A stretch of 64,000 bases of DNA from an uncultured bacterium (GCA_950022495.1 CATLLJ010000007.1:45433-109432), one strand, 5' to 3'. Shown: positions 51,028 to 61,615, counted from the first letter of the stretch. Made by a program: numbers and translations. The notes: generated by a model not told the origin, from the letters alone.

Positions 51028-51933
51028 ATGAAAACACCATTATTTATAGAACAGCATTTTCATGGATGTTACGGAATAGACTTTAACAAAGCTTCTGTTG
51101 ATGAAGTTTTAGAATTGTCTCATAGAATTTTGCGAGAAGGAGTAGGTTATATTTTTCCGACACTTGTCACTGATTCTTTAGAAAATACAAAAAGACAAAT
51201 TAAAGTTATTAAAGATGCTGCAGCTAAGCAAACTTCCGATATGGCAAAGATTTGCGGAATCCATCTGGAAGGCATTTTTCTTAATCTGGAGAAAAAAGGT
51301 ATTCATAATTCTGATTATTTTATGTCGCCTACGCTTGATAACTATAAATTATTGGAAGATGATTTTATTAAAATAATTACACTCGCTCCTGAACTGGCTG
51401 ATAGAGAACTTCTGGAATATCTTCACTCTTATGGAGTTAAGGTTCAAGCCGGTCATTGTATTGGTAGCGATTTAACAGGTATTGACGGAACAACTCATAC
51501 TTTTAATGCAATGAGCGGAATTACTCATCGCGGTTCTTCAACTGCATTGAGTGCACTAATAAATGATAACATTTATACAGAAGTTATCGGTGATGGTGTT
51601 CATGTGTCAGATGATGCTTTACGCTTATTGTTTAAAATCAAACAAATGAATAAAATTATTCTGGTTTCTGATTGTTTGCCATGCACCCATAGTGACATCA
51701 AGGAATTTGTATTTGCAGATGAAAAAATTTATTTTGACGGCAGTAAAGCAACTTCAGCACAAGGAACCCTTGCCGGCAGTACAAAATTACTGTCGGATAT
51801 AGCTAAAATTTTAGGACAAAAAGATTTATTTAGCAGACAATATATTTCAAATTCGTACGATTATCATAATCTTTCGCCACTGGGTGAAATAGAATGGGAT
51901 GAAGACTACAATATAGTTAAAGTTTCATATTAG
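51028..51933 (+). CDS. nagA: N-acetylglucosamine-6-phosphate deacetylase-like protein, compact form
   Basis: An amidohydrolase of 301 residues that should convert GlcNAc-6-P to GlcN-6-P in amino-sugar use and wall recycling. It has EQHFHGCYGIDF (HxH), HLEGIFLN with Glu, QAGHCIG, THTFNAMSGITHRGSS, GDGVHVSDD and LVSDCLP. It is about 80 residues shorter than typical NagA: the N-terminal beta-sandwich strands are missing and the protein begins at the metal-binding HxH. It lies one base after murE, and it takes the product of NanE (7484). Its end overlaps the convergent hydrolase gene by 17 bases. Confidence 0.85.
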   Translation: MKTPLFIEQHFHGCYGIDFNKASVDEVLELSHRILREGVGYIFPTLVTDSLENTKRQIKVIKDAAAKQTSDMAKICGIHLEGIFLNLEKKGIHNSDYFMSPTLDNYKLLEDDFIKIITLAPELADRELLEYLHSYGVKVQAGHCIGSDLTGIDGTTHTFNAMSGITHRGSSTALSALINDNIYTEVIGDGVHVSDDALRLLFKIKQMNKIILVSDCLPCTHSDIKEFVFADEKIYFDGSKATSAQGTLAGSTKLLSDIAKILGQKDLFSRQYISNSYDYHNLSPLGEIEWDEDYNIVKVSY

Positions 51934-52786
51934 TAATATATTCAATACTTTTATCAAGTTTTTCTCCAATAATATTATGACCGCCTGTTTTAAATTCCAG
52001 ATATTGTATATTATTTTTTTCTGATAATTTATTTTTAAGCTTTCTTGTAATTTCGATTGGTACAACATTGTCATCTTCTGATGCGAGAATTAGTACTGGA
52101 GATTCTGTTTTTTTAAGATTTTTTTCATTATTTAAGGTGAATTTCAGTGGAAGAAGGAATGACGGAAGATATTTCATTATTTTCTTTTCAATAGGTTTTA
52201 AATTTGTTCTATCGATATAATATTTAACTTCATCTCTGGCTTTATTAAACGGAGACACAAGAACTGTAAAGCCAATTTTATTTTGAGCCGCAAATTCTGA
52301 AGCAACTGCACACCCCATTGAATGAGCAACTACTCCAATATTCTCAGGTTTTATTCCTTTTTGTATCAAATATTTATAGACGGTTTCTATACTTTCTTGT
52401 GCGTTTTTTTGTGAAAATTTATTTTTATCATCACCCCAGCCGGGATAATTGAAACCGATAATTCCATAGTTTGTTTTTAAAAGCTCTGCGTAAGTTTTTT
52501 GTTTTCGGAGGCACATACTGCCAAACAGTCCGTTACAATATATTATGTATTTTTTGCTATTATTAGGATTTATATCCATTGCAGAAAATTCTAATCCTTG
52601 TTTTGTTTTTAAATCTAGTCTGTTTGTTTTATTTAGTAGTTCAGGAATAAGTTTGTCTTCAAAAGGAACTGATTTTCCATTATATGCTTTATTCTCAACA
52701 ATTCTGATTCCTGATATATATCCTGCCATGCAACCGGCAACAATACCTGTTCCGGTCAAAAGTTTACGCGAAATATTTATACTCAT
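51917..52786 (-). CDS. Membrane-anchored alpha/beta hydrolase
   Basis: A 289-residue protein. The N-terminal segment (about 10-27) is hydrophobic and may anchor it. The catalytic triad is visible: Ser in VVAHSMGCAVAS, Asp in ASEDDNVVPI and His in TGGHNIIG. YCNGLFGS supplies the oxyanion region in place of the usual HGN. It resembles the BEM46/ABHD17-like group. Substrate unknown. It is convergent with nagA. Confidence 0.85.
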   Translation of the reverse strand: MSINISRKLLTGTGIVAGCMAGYISGIRIVENKAYNGKSVPFEDKLIPELLNKTNRLDLKTKQGLEFSAMDINPNNSKKYIIYCNGLFGSMCLRKQKTYAELLKTNYGIIGFNYPGWGDDKNKFSQKNAQESIETVYKYLIQKGIKPENIGVVAHSMGCAVASEFAAQNKIGFTVLVSPFNKARDEVKYYIDRTNLKPIEKKIMKYLPSFLLPLKFTLNNEKNLKKTESPVLILASEDDNVVPIEITRKLKNKLSEKNNIQYLEFKTGGHNIIGEKLDKSIEYITNMKL

Positions 52787-52837
52787 ATAATAATTAAAGT
52801 CCCTGAAATTTAAATTTTAATATATATTTGAATATTT

Positions 52838-52866
52838 TTTACAAAACTTTGGGTTTGATATATAAT
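52838..52866 (+). promoter_or_regulatory. Promoter of ilvD
   Basis: TTTACA (52838-52843), 17 bases, TATAAT (52861-52866), about 20 bases before the ATG at 52887. Confidence 0.7.
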
Positions 52867-52886
52867 TAAGTTTGAGGGGGTATGAA

Positions 52887-54542
52887 ATGCGAAGCGACAG
52901 TATCAAAACAGGGATAGCAAGAACTCCGCATCGCGGACTTTTAATGGCTGCCGGTGTCAGTAAACAGAATATGAAAGCTCCATTTATTGGGATTGCAAGT
53001 TCTTTTAGTGATTTAGTTCCGGGGCATATCGGAATGAGAGACCTGGAACGCCAGATTGAAAAAGGTATTCACACCGGTGGAGGACAAGCTTTTATTTTTG
53101 GTGTTCCTGCTGTATGTGACGGAATTTCAATGGGACATAGTGGTATGCGTTATTCTTTGCCTTCCAGAGATTTGATAGCTGACTGTATTGAAACAGTTGC
53201 AGAGGCTCATCAACTTGATGGGCTGGTACTTTTGTCAAATTGCGATAAAATTACTCCCGGAATGCTTATTGCTGCCCTTAGGTTAAATATTCCGACTGTA
53301 TTAGTTACTGCAGGTCCTATGCTTGACGGTGAAAGTAAATGTGAAAAATTAACAATGATTAAAGGCTCATTTGAAGCCGTTGGAAAATTTAGAAGCGGTT
53401 TAATTGATGAAAATAGACTCCTTGAGCTTGAAGAAGAATCTTGTCCATCTGCCGGTTCCTGTCAGGGAATGTATACAGCTAACACAATGGCTTGTCTTGC
53501 AGAAGTTATGGGAATGAGTTTACCGTTGTGTGCAACATCATCTGCTGTATCTTCTAAAAAACGTCGTATTGCTTTTGACAGCGGTGCTGCGATTGTTGAT
53601 TTAGTTAAGAACAATATTTGCCCGTCTGATATCGTTGATAAGGAAACCTTGCGAAATGCTATTATCTGCGATTTAGCAATGGGCGGTTCAACAAATTCTT
53701 TCTTACATATTCTTGCACTTGCAAATGCTGCAGGACTTGATGTTACACTTGACGATTTTGAAGAATTGAGCCATAAAATTCATCAAATTGTCAAACTTGA
53801 TCCGGCTGCAGCTCCGACGATGTCTGATTTCCATAAAGCCGGCGGAGTTCCTGCACTTTTAAAAACTTTAATTGATGCAAATGTCGGGATAAAAGATAAA
53901 AATACGGTATCGGGATTATCAACTTTTGAAATTTGTCAAAATGTCTATGTTAATCAGGATTTGATACATCCATACAGTGATCCTGTTACAACAAAACCGG
54001 GGTTAGGTATATTATATGGAAATCTTGCACCGGATGGCTGTGTAACAAAAATTTCCGGTATAGATGAATCTTGCTATGAATTTGAGGGAACAGCAAAAAC
54101 ATTTGATTCAGAAGAAGAAGCTATGAAGGCTTTAGAGAATGATGAAATAGTTGCGGGTGATATTGTTATAATTCGTTATGAGGGACCTAAAGGCGGGCCA
54201 GGCATGCGAGAAATGCTTGCTCCGACATCGTTACTTGTAGGAAAAGGTTTAGGTACAACCTGTGCTCTTATTACAGACGGCAGATTTTCAGGAGGCACAA
54301 GAGGTATTTGTATAGGGCATGTTTGTCCGGAAGCTGCAAACGGCGGTCCTATTGCCTTAATTAAAAACGGGGACAAAATCAAAATTGATATTAACAAGAG
54401 AACAATTGATTTGCAGATTTCTCAAGAAGAACTTGAAACTCGCAAAAGAGATTTAAAACCGTTTGAACTAAAATGTAAATCCGGATATTTGTCAAAATAT
54501 GCTAAAAATGTTCAAGATGCTTCGCACGGTGCAATTGTTTAA
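52887..54542 (+). CDS. ilvD: Dihydroxy-acid dehydratase
   Basis: A 551-residue Fe-S dehydratase of branched-chain amino acid synthesis, making 2-keto acids from 2,3-dihydroxy acids. It shows [13 protein letters not shown] and [17 protein letters not shown] with cluster Cys residues, GGSTNSFLH, and [11 protein letters not shown] with [10 protein letters not shown] at the C-terminus. GAGGGGG at 6-base spacing fixes the ATG at 52887; a TTG 15 bases upstream is also in frame. No other ilv or leu gene is present in the window. It may share a transcript with uppS, 15 bases on. Confidence 0.96.
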   Translation: MRSDSIKTGIARTPHRGLLMAAGVSKQNMKAPFIGIASSFSDLVPGHIGMRDLERQIEKGIHTGGGQAFIFGVPAVCDGISMGHSGMRYSLPSRDLIADCIETVAEAHQLDGLVLLSNCDKITPGMLIAALRLNIPTVLVTAGPMLDGESKCEKLTMIKGSFEAVGKFRSGLIDENRLLELEEESCPSAGSCQGMYTANTMACLAEVMGMSLPLCATSSAVSSKKRRIAFDSGAAIVDLVKNNICPSDIVDKETLRNAIICDLAMGGSTNSFLHILALANAAGLDVTLDDFEELSHKIHQIVKLDPAAAPTMSDFHKAGGVPALLKTLIDANVGIKDKNTVSGLSTFEICQNVYVNQDLIHPYSDPVTTKPGLGILYGNLAPDGCVTKISGIDESCYEFEGTAKTFDSEEEAMKALENDEIVAGDIVIIRYEGPKGGPGMREMLAPTSLLVGKGLGTTCALITDGRFSGGTRGICIGHVCPEAANGGPIALIKNGDKIKIDINKRTIDLQISQEELETRKRDLKPFELKCKSGYLSKYAKNVQDASHGAIV

Positions 54543-54557
54543 GTTAAAGGAATTACA

Positions 54558-55274
54558 ATGAATACTGAAGATATAAAGAAAATAGTTAAAGATACGGATT
54601 TAAAGCATATTGCAATTATAATGGACGGCAATCGCCGCTGGGCAAAAGAACGTAATTTACCATCAGCTCTTGGACATAAAAAAGGGGTTGAAGCATTAAA
54701 AGAAACCCTCAGAGCCTGTGATGACTTCGGTGTGAAATACCTTACAGTCTATGCTTTTTCTACTGAAAACTGGAACAGAAAGCAGGAAGAGGTTGATTTT
54801 TTGATGAATCTTGTTGCAGTTACTCTATCTAACGAGTTAGAAGAAATGCACAAAGAAAATGTTCAAATCCATTTTATTGGTGATTTAAGCAGATTAACTG
54901 ATTCCTTACAAAAAATTCTTTCAAATGCAGTTGAAACAACTAAAAACAATACAGGTGTCATTCTTCAAATAGCTTTAAATTACGGCTCCCGAGATGAAAT
55001 AGTACAGGCAGTAAAGAAAATTGCTGATTCCGGGGCAAAAAGTTCTGATATTACTGAAGATTTAATTTCTGAATATCTTTATACAAAAGGTATTCCGGAT
55101 CCTGATATGTTAGTCAGAACAGGCGGCGAACAGCGTATTTCAAATTACTTGCTATGGCAGATTGCATATTCGGAAATCGTTATAGTAAAAGAATTCTGGC
55201 CTGAATTTGGTAAAACATTACTTGCAGATACAATACAAGAATTTGGGAAGAGACAAAGAAGATATGGAAAATAA
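54558..55274 (+). CDS. uppS: Isoprenyl (undecaprenyl diphosphate) synthase
   Basis: A 238-residue cis-prenyltransferase making the lipid carrier for peptidoglycan. Conserved regions are IAIIMDGNRRWAKE at the N-terminus, AFSTENWNR, NYGSRDEI, and the C-terminal PDPDMLVRTGGEQRISNYLLWQ with FWPEFG. Its end overlaps rdgB by 11 bases. Confidence 0.96.
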   Translation: MNTEDIKKIVKDTDLKHIAIIMDGNRRWAKERNLPSALGHKKGVEALKETLRACDDFGVKYLTVYAFSTENWNRKQEEVDFLMNLVAVTLSNELEEMHKENVQIHFIGDLSRLTDSLQKILSNAVETTKNNTGVILQIALNYGSRDEIVQAVKKIADSGAKSSDITEDLISEYLYTKGIPDPDMLVRTGGEQRISNYLLWQIAYSEIVIVKEFWPEFGKTLLADTIQEFGKRQRRYGK

Positions 55275-55857
55275 TTCTAAAATTAAAATAGTTTTTGCTA
55301 CCGGCAATGCTCATAAACTCGCAGAAATTAATGAGATTTCTAAAGGTTCGGGGATTGAGTTTATTTTACCGCCTGAAAATTTTAATCCCGATGAAACCGG
55401 TGTAACTTTTGAAGAAAATTCTTTTATAAAAGCTTTTGAGGCTGCAAAATTATCTAAAAATATTGCATTAGCAGATGATTCAGGCTTATGTGTGGAAGCT
55501 TTAAACGGAGAACCGGGAATTCATTCTGCACGTTATGCCGATACTCCGCAAGCTAGAATTGACAAGTTATTAAAAAATCTTACCACGTTCGGTAATAGGA
55601 AAGCTAAATTTGTTTGTGCTATGACTTTAGTTGATGAATTTGGAAATATTCTGAATAAAGAAATCGGAGAATGCCATGGTGAGATTGCAAAGTCTCAATC
55701 AGGTGTTAACGGTTTCGGATATGACCCGATATTTCTTGTTGACGGTTATGACAACACCACAATGGCAGATATGTCAGAAGAAATGAAAAATTCTATCTCG
55801 CACAGGGGGATTGCTCTCAAGAAAATGATTAGTTATATTCAGCAAAATCTTTTATAA
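55264..55857 (+). CDS. rdgB: Non-canonical purine NTP pyrophosphatase (RdgB/HAM1)
   Basis: A 197-residue housecleaning enzyme that hydrolyses ITP, dITP and XTP. It opens with IVFATGNAHKLAEI and contains ETGVTFEENSFIKA, LADDSGLCVEAL, GIHSARYA, GFGYDPIFLV and SHRGIALKKM, all family hallmarks. The ATG at 55264 overlaps uppS; longer in-frame starts lie inside uppS and are unlikely. Confidence 0.95.
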   Translation: MENNSKIKIVFATGNAHKLAEINEISKGSGIEFILPPENFNPDETGVTFEENSFIKAFEAAKLSKNIALADDSGLCVEALNGEPGIHSARYADTPQARIDKLLKNLTTFGNRKAKFVCAMTLVDEFGNILNKEIGECHGEIAKSQSGVNGFGYDPIFLVDGYDNTTMADMSEEMKNSISHRGIALKKMISYIQQNLL

Positions 55858-55875
55858 GGACAACACAGAGGATTA

Positions 55876-57048
55876 ATGAAAAAAAAGATATTATTGATTT
55901 TAATAATAGTAATTGCAGCAATTGCTTTAAGGTACTTAATATCTACCGTTGGAGGATTTATTAAGTATAAAGCCCGTGCTGTTCAAACTCCTCCGAATGT
56001 AGTTGTTGAATCTATAAAGCAGGAAAGTGTTATCCAAAGTTTTGAGGCTCCGGGGAGAGTTGTTTCAAAGTATCAAGTTAGTATAATGGCAAGAATTTCC
56101 GGTTATTTACAAAAAAGTTTTTTTAAAGAAGGCGATTATGTAAAAGCCGGTGATACACTCTTTCTTATTGAACCGACTGAATTTCAAAATGCGTCAAATG
56201 TTGCAGGTGCTAATATTCAAAATGTAAAAGCACAGCTTGAATATGCAAATAAACAGCTGGCAAGGGCAGAAGAACTTGTAAAACAGGATTATATTGCAAA
56301 ATCAAAATACGATGAAATATTAGCAAATAGAAATGCATTGCTGGCTCAATTAGAAGCTGCACAATCAAATTATCAAGATACAAATAGAAGTCTCAGTTAT
56401 ACACAGGTTAAAGCTCCTGTAGATGGCAGAATTGGTTTTATTGACGTTACAGTTGGTAACTATGTCAGTCCGTCTTCCGGCTCATTAACTACAATTAACA
56501 GTACAAATCCTATTTATGTTACTTTTCCTCTTGCCTCTGAGGATTATATTGCAATTTCATCAATTGATAAAAATAAAAATGATAAACGTAAAGTTGAATT
56601 ATTTTTTCAAAATGGTAAAAAATATGAATATGATGGTATTCAAGATTTTTTAGATAATAAAGTCGATCAGGCAACAGGAACTGTTACAATGCGTGCGACT
56701 TTCCAAAATCCTGATAATAGGTTGCTGCATGGCGAGTTCGTTACTGTAAAAGTTTATGCAAATAATAAAATAAATGTTCCGGTTGTCCCTATCGTTGCTG
56801 TTCAAGAAAATCAAGAGGGTAAATATGTTTACAAACTGGATGATAAGAATATTCCACAGTTAACATATATTAAAGTTCAAGGTCAGTCCGGTGAAAACTG
56901 GATTGTCCGAGAAGGGTTAAAATCCGGAGATAAAGTGATTGTAGACGGTATATTAAAAGTTATACCGGGTGCACCTGTTAATATTGTAAAAAAAGAAGAG
57001 TTGAAAGTTGAGAAAGATAAAGTAAACACTGGTAAAAAGAATAAATAA
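55876..57048 (+). CDS. RND efflux periplasmic adaptor (membrane fusion protein)
   Basis: A 390-residue HlyD/AcrA-type adaptor. An N-terminal membrane helix (about 4-24) is followed by a barrel-sandwich half (ISGYLQKSFFKEGDYVKAGD, lipoyl-like), an alpha-helical hairpin with coiled-coil character (about 110-165), the second lipoyl half (VKAPVDGRIGFIDVTVGN) and a beta-barrel/proximal domain. No lipobox Cys is seen, so it is held by the helix. It is the first gene of the three-gene pump operon. Confidence 0.93.
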   Translation: MKKKILLILIIVIAAIALRYLISTVGGFIKYKARAVQTPPNVVVESIKQESVIQSFEAPGRVVSKYQVSIMARISGYLQKSFFKEGDYVKAGDTLFLIEPTEFQNASNVAGANIQNVKAQLEYANKQLARAEELVKQDYIAKSKYDEILANRNALLAQLEAAQSNYQDTNRSLSYTQVKAPVDGRIGFIDVTVGNYVSPSSGSLTTINSTNPIYVTFPLASEDYIAISSIDKNKNDKRKVELFFQNGKKYEYDGIQDFLDNKVDQATGTVTMRATFQNPDNRLLHGEFVTVKVYANNKINVPVVPIVAVQENQEGKYVYKLDDKNIPQLTYIKVQGQSGENWIVREGLKSGDKVIVDGILKVIPGAPVNIVKKEELKVEKDKVNTGKKNK

Positions 57049-57066
57049 TTATTCTAAAAGGTTGAA

Positions 57067-60000
57067 ATGTCTGATCAAAATAGCGGTAATATTTTTATAA
57101 AAAGGCCCAAATTGGCTATTGTAATATCTCTTGCAATACTTCTTGCCGGAATATTGATGATTAAATCTCTTCCATTGGAAGAATATCCCTCAATCACTCC
57201 GCCGCAGGTTGTTGTAACAGCTAATTATGCCGGAGCAAGTTCTGATGTTATAGAATCCACAATTGCAGCCCCTATTGAAGCTCAATTAAATGGTGTTGAA
57301 GATATGATTTACATGTCATCTACATCAGAAAGCGGTGTTTATACACTGACTTTATATTTTGAAGTTGGTTCGGATCCTGATATGGCTGTTATTAATGTTC
57401 AAAATCAACTCCAGCTTGTAACTCCGCGTTTACCGGAAGAAGTCAAAAGATACGGGCTTTCTGTTAAAAAATCAACTGGCGGTCCAGGCTTGCTTCTTAT
57501 TGCAGTTAATTCTCCAAATAATTCTTATGATAATTTGTACATTTCTAATTATGCAGATATTTATATTAAAGATGAATTGTCACGTATAAAAGGGGTTGGT
57601 AAAGTTTCTGTATTCGGTTCTTCAAGTTATTCGATGAGAATTTGGCTTGATGCTGATAAAATGGCTAATTATAATTTGTCGCCATCTGATATTACCACTG
57701 CTATTCAGGCTCAAAATCTTCAATCACCTGCCGGTGATCTTGGTGATGAACCTATGAAAGATAAGCAGATGATTAAAATTACAATGAAAACAAAGGGACG
57801 TTTAAAAGATGTTCATGAATTTGAAGACATAATTATTAAATCTTTGCCTACCGGTGCTCAGGTAAGACTAAAGGATGTTGCAAGAGTTGAACTAGGTGCA
57901 GAAAGTTATTCTTTCTTTTCACGTGTAAGCCAGAAAAACGCCGCAATTATTACTGTAAGTCAATTGCCCGAAGCAAATGCGATTGATTTGTCTAATAAAG
58001 TTCAGAAAAAGTTGAAGGAACTTAGTAAAACTTTTCCAAAAGATATTCAATACAAAATTCAACACGATGAAACCGAATTTGTTAGAGAATCTATTCATGA
58101 AGTTATAAGTGCTGTTGTACTTGCTGTGCTTTTAGTATCAATTGTTACGTATTTATTTTTAGGTACCGCAAGAGCTGCATTTATTCCATTTTGTGCAATT
58201 CCTGTTTCATTAATTGGTGTCTTTATCTTTATGCATTTATTGGGTTTCTCAATAAATCTGTTAATTTTGTTCGGGTTGGTTCTTGCCGTAGGTTTGGTTG
58301 TAGATGATGCAATTGTTGTTCTGGAAAATACTCAGCGGCATATTCAGGAAGGTAAAGATAAGAAAACTGCAACTGAAATTACAATGAAAGAAGTTTTTGG
58401 TGCAGTTTTAGCAACATCCTTGGTTTTGATGGCAGTTTTTGTTCCGGTATCATTTATGGGCGGTATTACTGGCAGAATGTTTAGACAATTTGCTTTATGT
58501 ATTGCATCATCCATAGGGCTGTCTACTCTTGTTGCTTTATCGCTGGCTCCGGCGTTATGTTCAACTATTTTAAAATCAGAGGAAGAAAAACCTGATTTTG
58601 TTTTTATTCAAAAGTTTGATGAATGGTTCAATAAAATAAGAGATACCTATCTTGTGCATACAAAAACATTTGTAGAGTCTGCCGGCTTAACTTTAGGGGT
58701 TCTTGGTTTAGTTGTACTGTTAACAATAGGATTATTTTTATTAATCCCGAGAGGTTTTTTACCTGCAGAAGACAGAGGTGCATTGTTTACACAGGTTCAA
58801 TTGCCTGCCGGTTCGTCTGCTGCACGATCAGATGAGGTTAGTAAAGATATTGAAGCAAGATTGTTGAAAATTCCTGGGATTAAAGATACGATTGCACTTG
58901 TCGGGTTAAATGGTGAAAATACTGCATTTATAGTTTCAAATTTAGAGCCATGGTCAAAGCGTAAAAAGAAAGAAGTATCTGTTGACGGGATTATAAAAAA
59001 TATTAATAAAGAATTCTCAAATTATCCTCCGGCAACTGTTGCAACTTTCTCCCCTCCAGCCATTTCTGGTTTGGGTATGTTCGGAGGTTTTGAATATCAA
59101 TTACTGGATAAAGGTGACAGATCTTCTGGTGATTTTTATAAGGAAGCTCAAAAAATTATGGCTGCTGCCCGTGCTAATCCTGATTTTATGATGATTTATA
59201 CCTCTTATACTGCAAATTTACCACAGCTGCTTATTGATGTTGATGTCGATAAAGCTATGGCTCAAGGTGTCAATGTAACAGAGGTTTATAACGCTATTGC
59301 TGCATATTTTGCAAAAGTTTATGTAAATGACTTCAATAAATACGGGCGTGTATACAGGGTTTATATGCAGGCAGATTCAGATTTTAGAGCAAGAATTTCT
59401 GACTTGAACAAAATTTATGTTAAAAATAATTCAGGGCGAATGGTGCCGCTGACTGCACTAATTAAAATTAAAAATATTGTAGGTCCTTATATTAGAACAA
59501 GATTTAATATGTATCCTGCAATTACAATCAATGGAAGTGCCCGAGGAAATGTAAGTTCAGGTAAAGCAATCAGCTTGATGGAAGAAATTTCTGATAAAAA
59601 TCTACCAAAAGATATGGGATACGCTTGGTCTGGATCCTCATTACAAGAAAAACAATCAAGCGGACAAATCGGTCCGATTCTTTTAATGTCCTTAGTTTTC
59701 GTATTTTTATTTTTAGTTGGTTTGTACGAAAGCTGGTTTTTGCCGGTTACGGTATTGTTAGTTACTCCGATTGCACTTGTCGGGGCTTTGTTATTTCAAT
59801 ATGTTACGGGCTATGCTCTTGATATTTATTCGCAGATTGGTCTGGTTATGCTTTTAGGTTTAAGTACAAAACAGGCTATTTTGATTGTTGAATTTGCAAA
59901 AGATGCACATGAAAATGGTATGCCAATTCGCGAAGCCGCAATGCAGGCTGCAAAACTTAGGTTTAGAGCTGTCATGATGACAAATATTGCTTTTATATTA

Positions 60001-60198
60001 GGACTCTTGCCGCTTGTATTTGCAACTGGAGCAGGTGCCGCATCAAGGCATTCTGTTGGGATGACTGTACTTGGAGGAATGATTGCAGTTGCATTTATCG
60101 GAACTTTTTTAGTGCCGGCATTTTATGTGATGATAGAAGAATTTAAACTGAATTCTTCAAAACGATTAAAAGAATTAAAGGATAAAAAGAATGATTAA
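57067..60198 (+). CDS. RND multidrug efflux transporter (HAE1 family)
   Basis: A 1043-residue inner-membrane proton-driven exporter of the AcrB/MexB type. It has the first helix near residues 11-28, two large periplasmic loops, and twelve membrane helices. The proton relay pair Asp-Asp is in GLVVDDAIVVLEN (near 409) and the partner Lys in LGLSTKQAILIVEF. PLEEYPSITPPQV at the N-terminus is typical. It lies between the adaptor and the TolC-type gene; the substrate cannot be inferred. Confidence 0.96.
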   Translation: MSDQNSGNIFIKRPKLAIVISLAILLAGILMIKSLPLEEYPSITPPQVVVTANYAGASSDVIESTIAAPIEAQLNGVEDMIYMSSTSESGVYTLTLYFEVGSDPDMAVINVQNQLQLVTPRLPEEVKRYGLSVKKSTGGPGLLLIAVNSPNNSYDNLYISNYADIYIKDELSRIKGVGKVSVFGSSSYSMRIWLDADKMANYNLSPSDITTAIQAQNLQSPAGDLGDEPMKDKQMIKITMKTKGRLKDVHEFEDIIIKSLPTGAQVRLKDVARVELGAESYSFFSRVSQKNAAIITVSQLPEANAIDLSNKVQKKLKELSKTFPKDIQYKIQHDETEFVRESIHEVISAVVLAVLLVSIVTYLFLGTARAAFIPFCAIPVSLIGVFIFMHLLGFSINLLILFGLVLAVGLVVDDAIVVLENTQRHIQEGKDKKTATEITMKEVFGAVLATSLVLMAVFVPVSFMGGITGRMFRQFALCIASSIGLSTLVALSLAPALCSTILKSEEEKPDFVFIQKFDEWFNKIRDTYLVHTKTFVESAGLTLGVLGLVVLLTIGLFLLIPRGFLPAEDRGALFTQVQLPAGSSAARSDEVSKDIEARLLKIPGIKDTIALVGLNGENTAFIVSNLEPWSKRKKKEVSVDGIIKNINKEFSNYPPATVATFSPPAISGLGMFGGFEYQLLDKGDRSSGDFYKEAQKIMAAARANPDFMMIYTSYTANLPQLLIDVDVDKAMAQGVNVTEVYNAIAAYFAKVYVNDFNKYGRVYRVYMQADSDFRARISDLNKIYVKNNSGRMVPLTALIKIKNIVGPYIRTRFNMYPAITINGSARGNVSSGKAISLMEEISDKNLPKDMGYAWSGSSLQEKQSSGQIGPILLMSLVFVFLFLVGLYESWFLPVTVLLVTPIALVGALLFQYVTGYALDIYSQIGLVMLLGLSTKQAILIVEFAKDAHENGMPIREAAMQAAKLRFRAVMMTNIAFILGLLPLVFATGAGAASRHSVGMTVLGGMIAVAFIGTFLVPAFYVMIEEFKLNSSKRLKELKDKKND

Positions 60199-61615
60199 TA
60201 AACTAAGCTCTATTCTTATATTATTATTATTTATTTTTGCAGGTTCAGCATTTGCAAATTCTGCTGGCAATAATTTAAATCCTGTTGAATTTCCAAAATC
60301 AGAAAAAGTCCTGCCCGATAGTTCGGATTCAAGAAATTCAGAATTTATAATTTCAGGCTCAGTAGTCAAAAATATTGATATGTCTTTAGAAAATTGTTTA
60401 AAGATTGCCTTAGGTAATAATCCGCAGATTAGCTTGGCTTTTCAAGATATTTTAGCTGCGGATGCAAGAATAAAACAAGTTTGGTCTAATTTTTTCCCAT
60501 CCTTTTCGTGGCAGACAAGTTACACCAGATTAAGACAATTGCAATTATCTGACGCTTTAGGTGAAAATCTTACGTTTAACTATTTCCTTGCAGGTCAGGC
60601 AACTTTGCAGCAAATGCTGTATGATTTTGGTGTTACGCAAAATCAGGCGACTATTAAACGATTAGATTATGAAGCTTATAAAAAAACTTTTGAATCTGTA
60701 GTTAATGATGTAATATTTAAAACAAAAGATGCGTACTATAATGTTTTGTACGCATACGAAAATAAACGAATTGCAGAGGACACTGTTAATAAGTACCAGA
60801 TGTTTTATGAACAGGCAAAAGCCTTTTATAGAAGCGGTATGAATCCAAAAGTCGATGTTACTATTGCAGAAACAAATTTAAGTAATGCTAAATTGAAACT
60901 AATTCAAGCCGATAATGCTGTAAATCTTGCAATCGCCCGGCTAAATAATGTAATGGGTGTTCCTTATATTGAAAAGTATGATGTTCATGACCGTTTAAAA
61001 TACCAGCCGATGCGTTTGAGTTTTGAACAGGCAGTTGATATTGCAAGGGAAGCTAGACCTGAGCTTAAACTTGCAGAAATTAAAGTTGAGGAGGCAAATC
61101 AAACAGTTAAACTTGCCAAGAAATCTTTCTTCCCGACTATCTCTGTAGAAGGTCAATATCAAAGAGGTGGTAAAACTTGGACATCTAACTACGGTTATAA
61201 TTTAGGTGGATACCTTATATTCCCGACAATAAATTTGATGCTGCTGCGTAATGAAATAAAAGAAGCTAAATATTTATACGATAAAGAACTGGCTAATGCT
61301 AGAAATACTCAGAATTCTGTTTATTTAGAAATTCAAAATGCTTATTTAAAACTTGACGAAAAGAGAAATCAACTTCCTGTTGCAATTCTACAGGTAAAAC
61401 AGGCAAAGGAAAACTATGAATTATCTTATGGAAGGTATAGAGTTGGTGAGGGTTCTCCAACTGAATTAAAAGATTCTGAAAATACTTATGAACAGGCTCA
61501 GCTTACTTATTACGCGTCTTTATATGAATACAATTCTGCAAAAGCTGAACTTGAAAAAGCAATAGGCAAAAATATTGTGGATGATTCTGATTGCGTTGAT
61601 TTGAAACTTGATTAA
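60191..61615 (+). CDS. TolC-like outer membrane efflux protein
   Basis: A 474-residue outer-membrane channel component. A signal peptide ends at AFA (about residue 22). Two OEP repeats follow: MSLENCLKIALGNNPQI starts the first, and FEQAVDIAREARPELKLAEI the second, each with long amphipathic helices. It overlaps the transporter gene by 8 bases and completes the tripartite pump. The presence of this gene supports a diderm envelope. Confidence 0.94.
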   Translation: MINKLSSILILLLFIFAGSAFANSAGNNLNPVEFPKSEKVLPDSSDSRNSEFIISGSVVKNIDMSLENCLKIALGNNPQISLAFQDILAADARIKQVWSNFFPSFSWQTSYTRLRQLQLSDALGENLTFNYFLAGQATLQQMLYDFGVTQNQATIKRLDYEAYKKTFESVVNDVIFKTKDAYYNVLYAYENKRIAEDTVNKYQMFYEQAKAFYRSGMNPKVDVTIAETNLSNAKLKLIQADNAVNLAIARLNNVMGVPYIEKYDVHDRLKYQPMRLSFEQAVDIAREARPELKLAEIKVEEANQTVKLAKKSFFPTISVEGQYQRGGKTWTSNYGYNLGGYLIFPTINLMLLRNEIKEAKYLYDKELANARNTQNSVYLEIQNAYLKLDEKRNQLPVAILQVKQAKENYELSYGRYRVGEGSPTELKDSENTYEQAQLTYYASLYEYNSAKAELEKAIGKNIVDDSDCVDLKLD

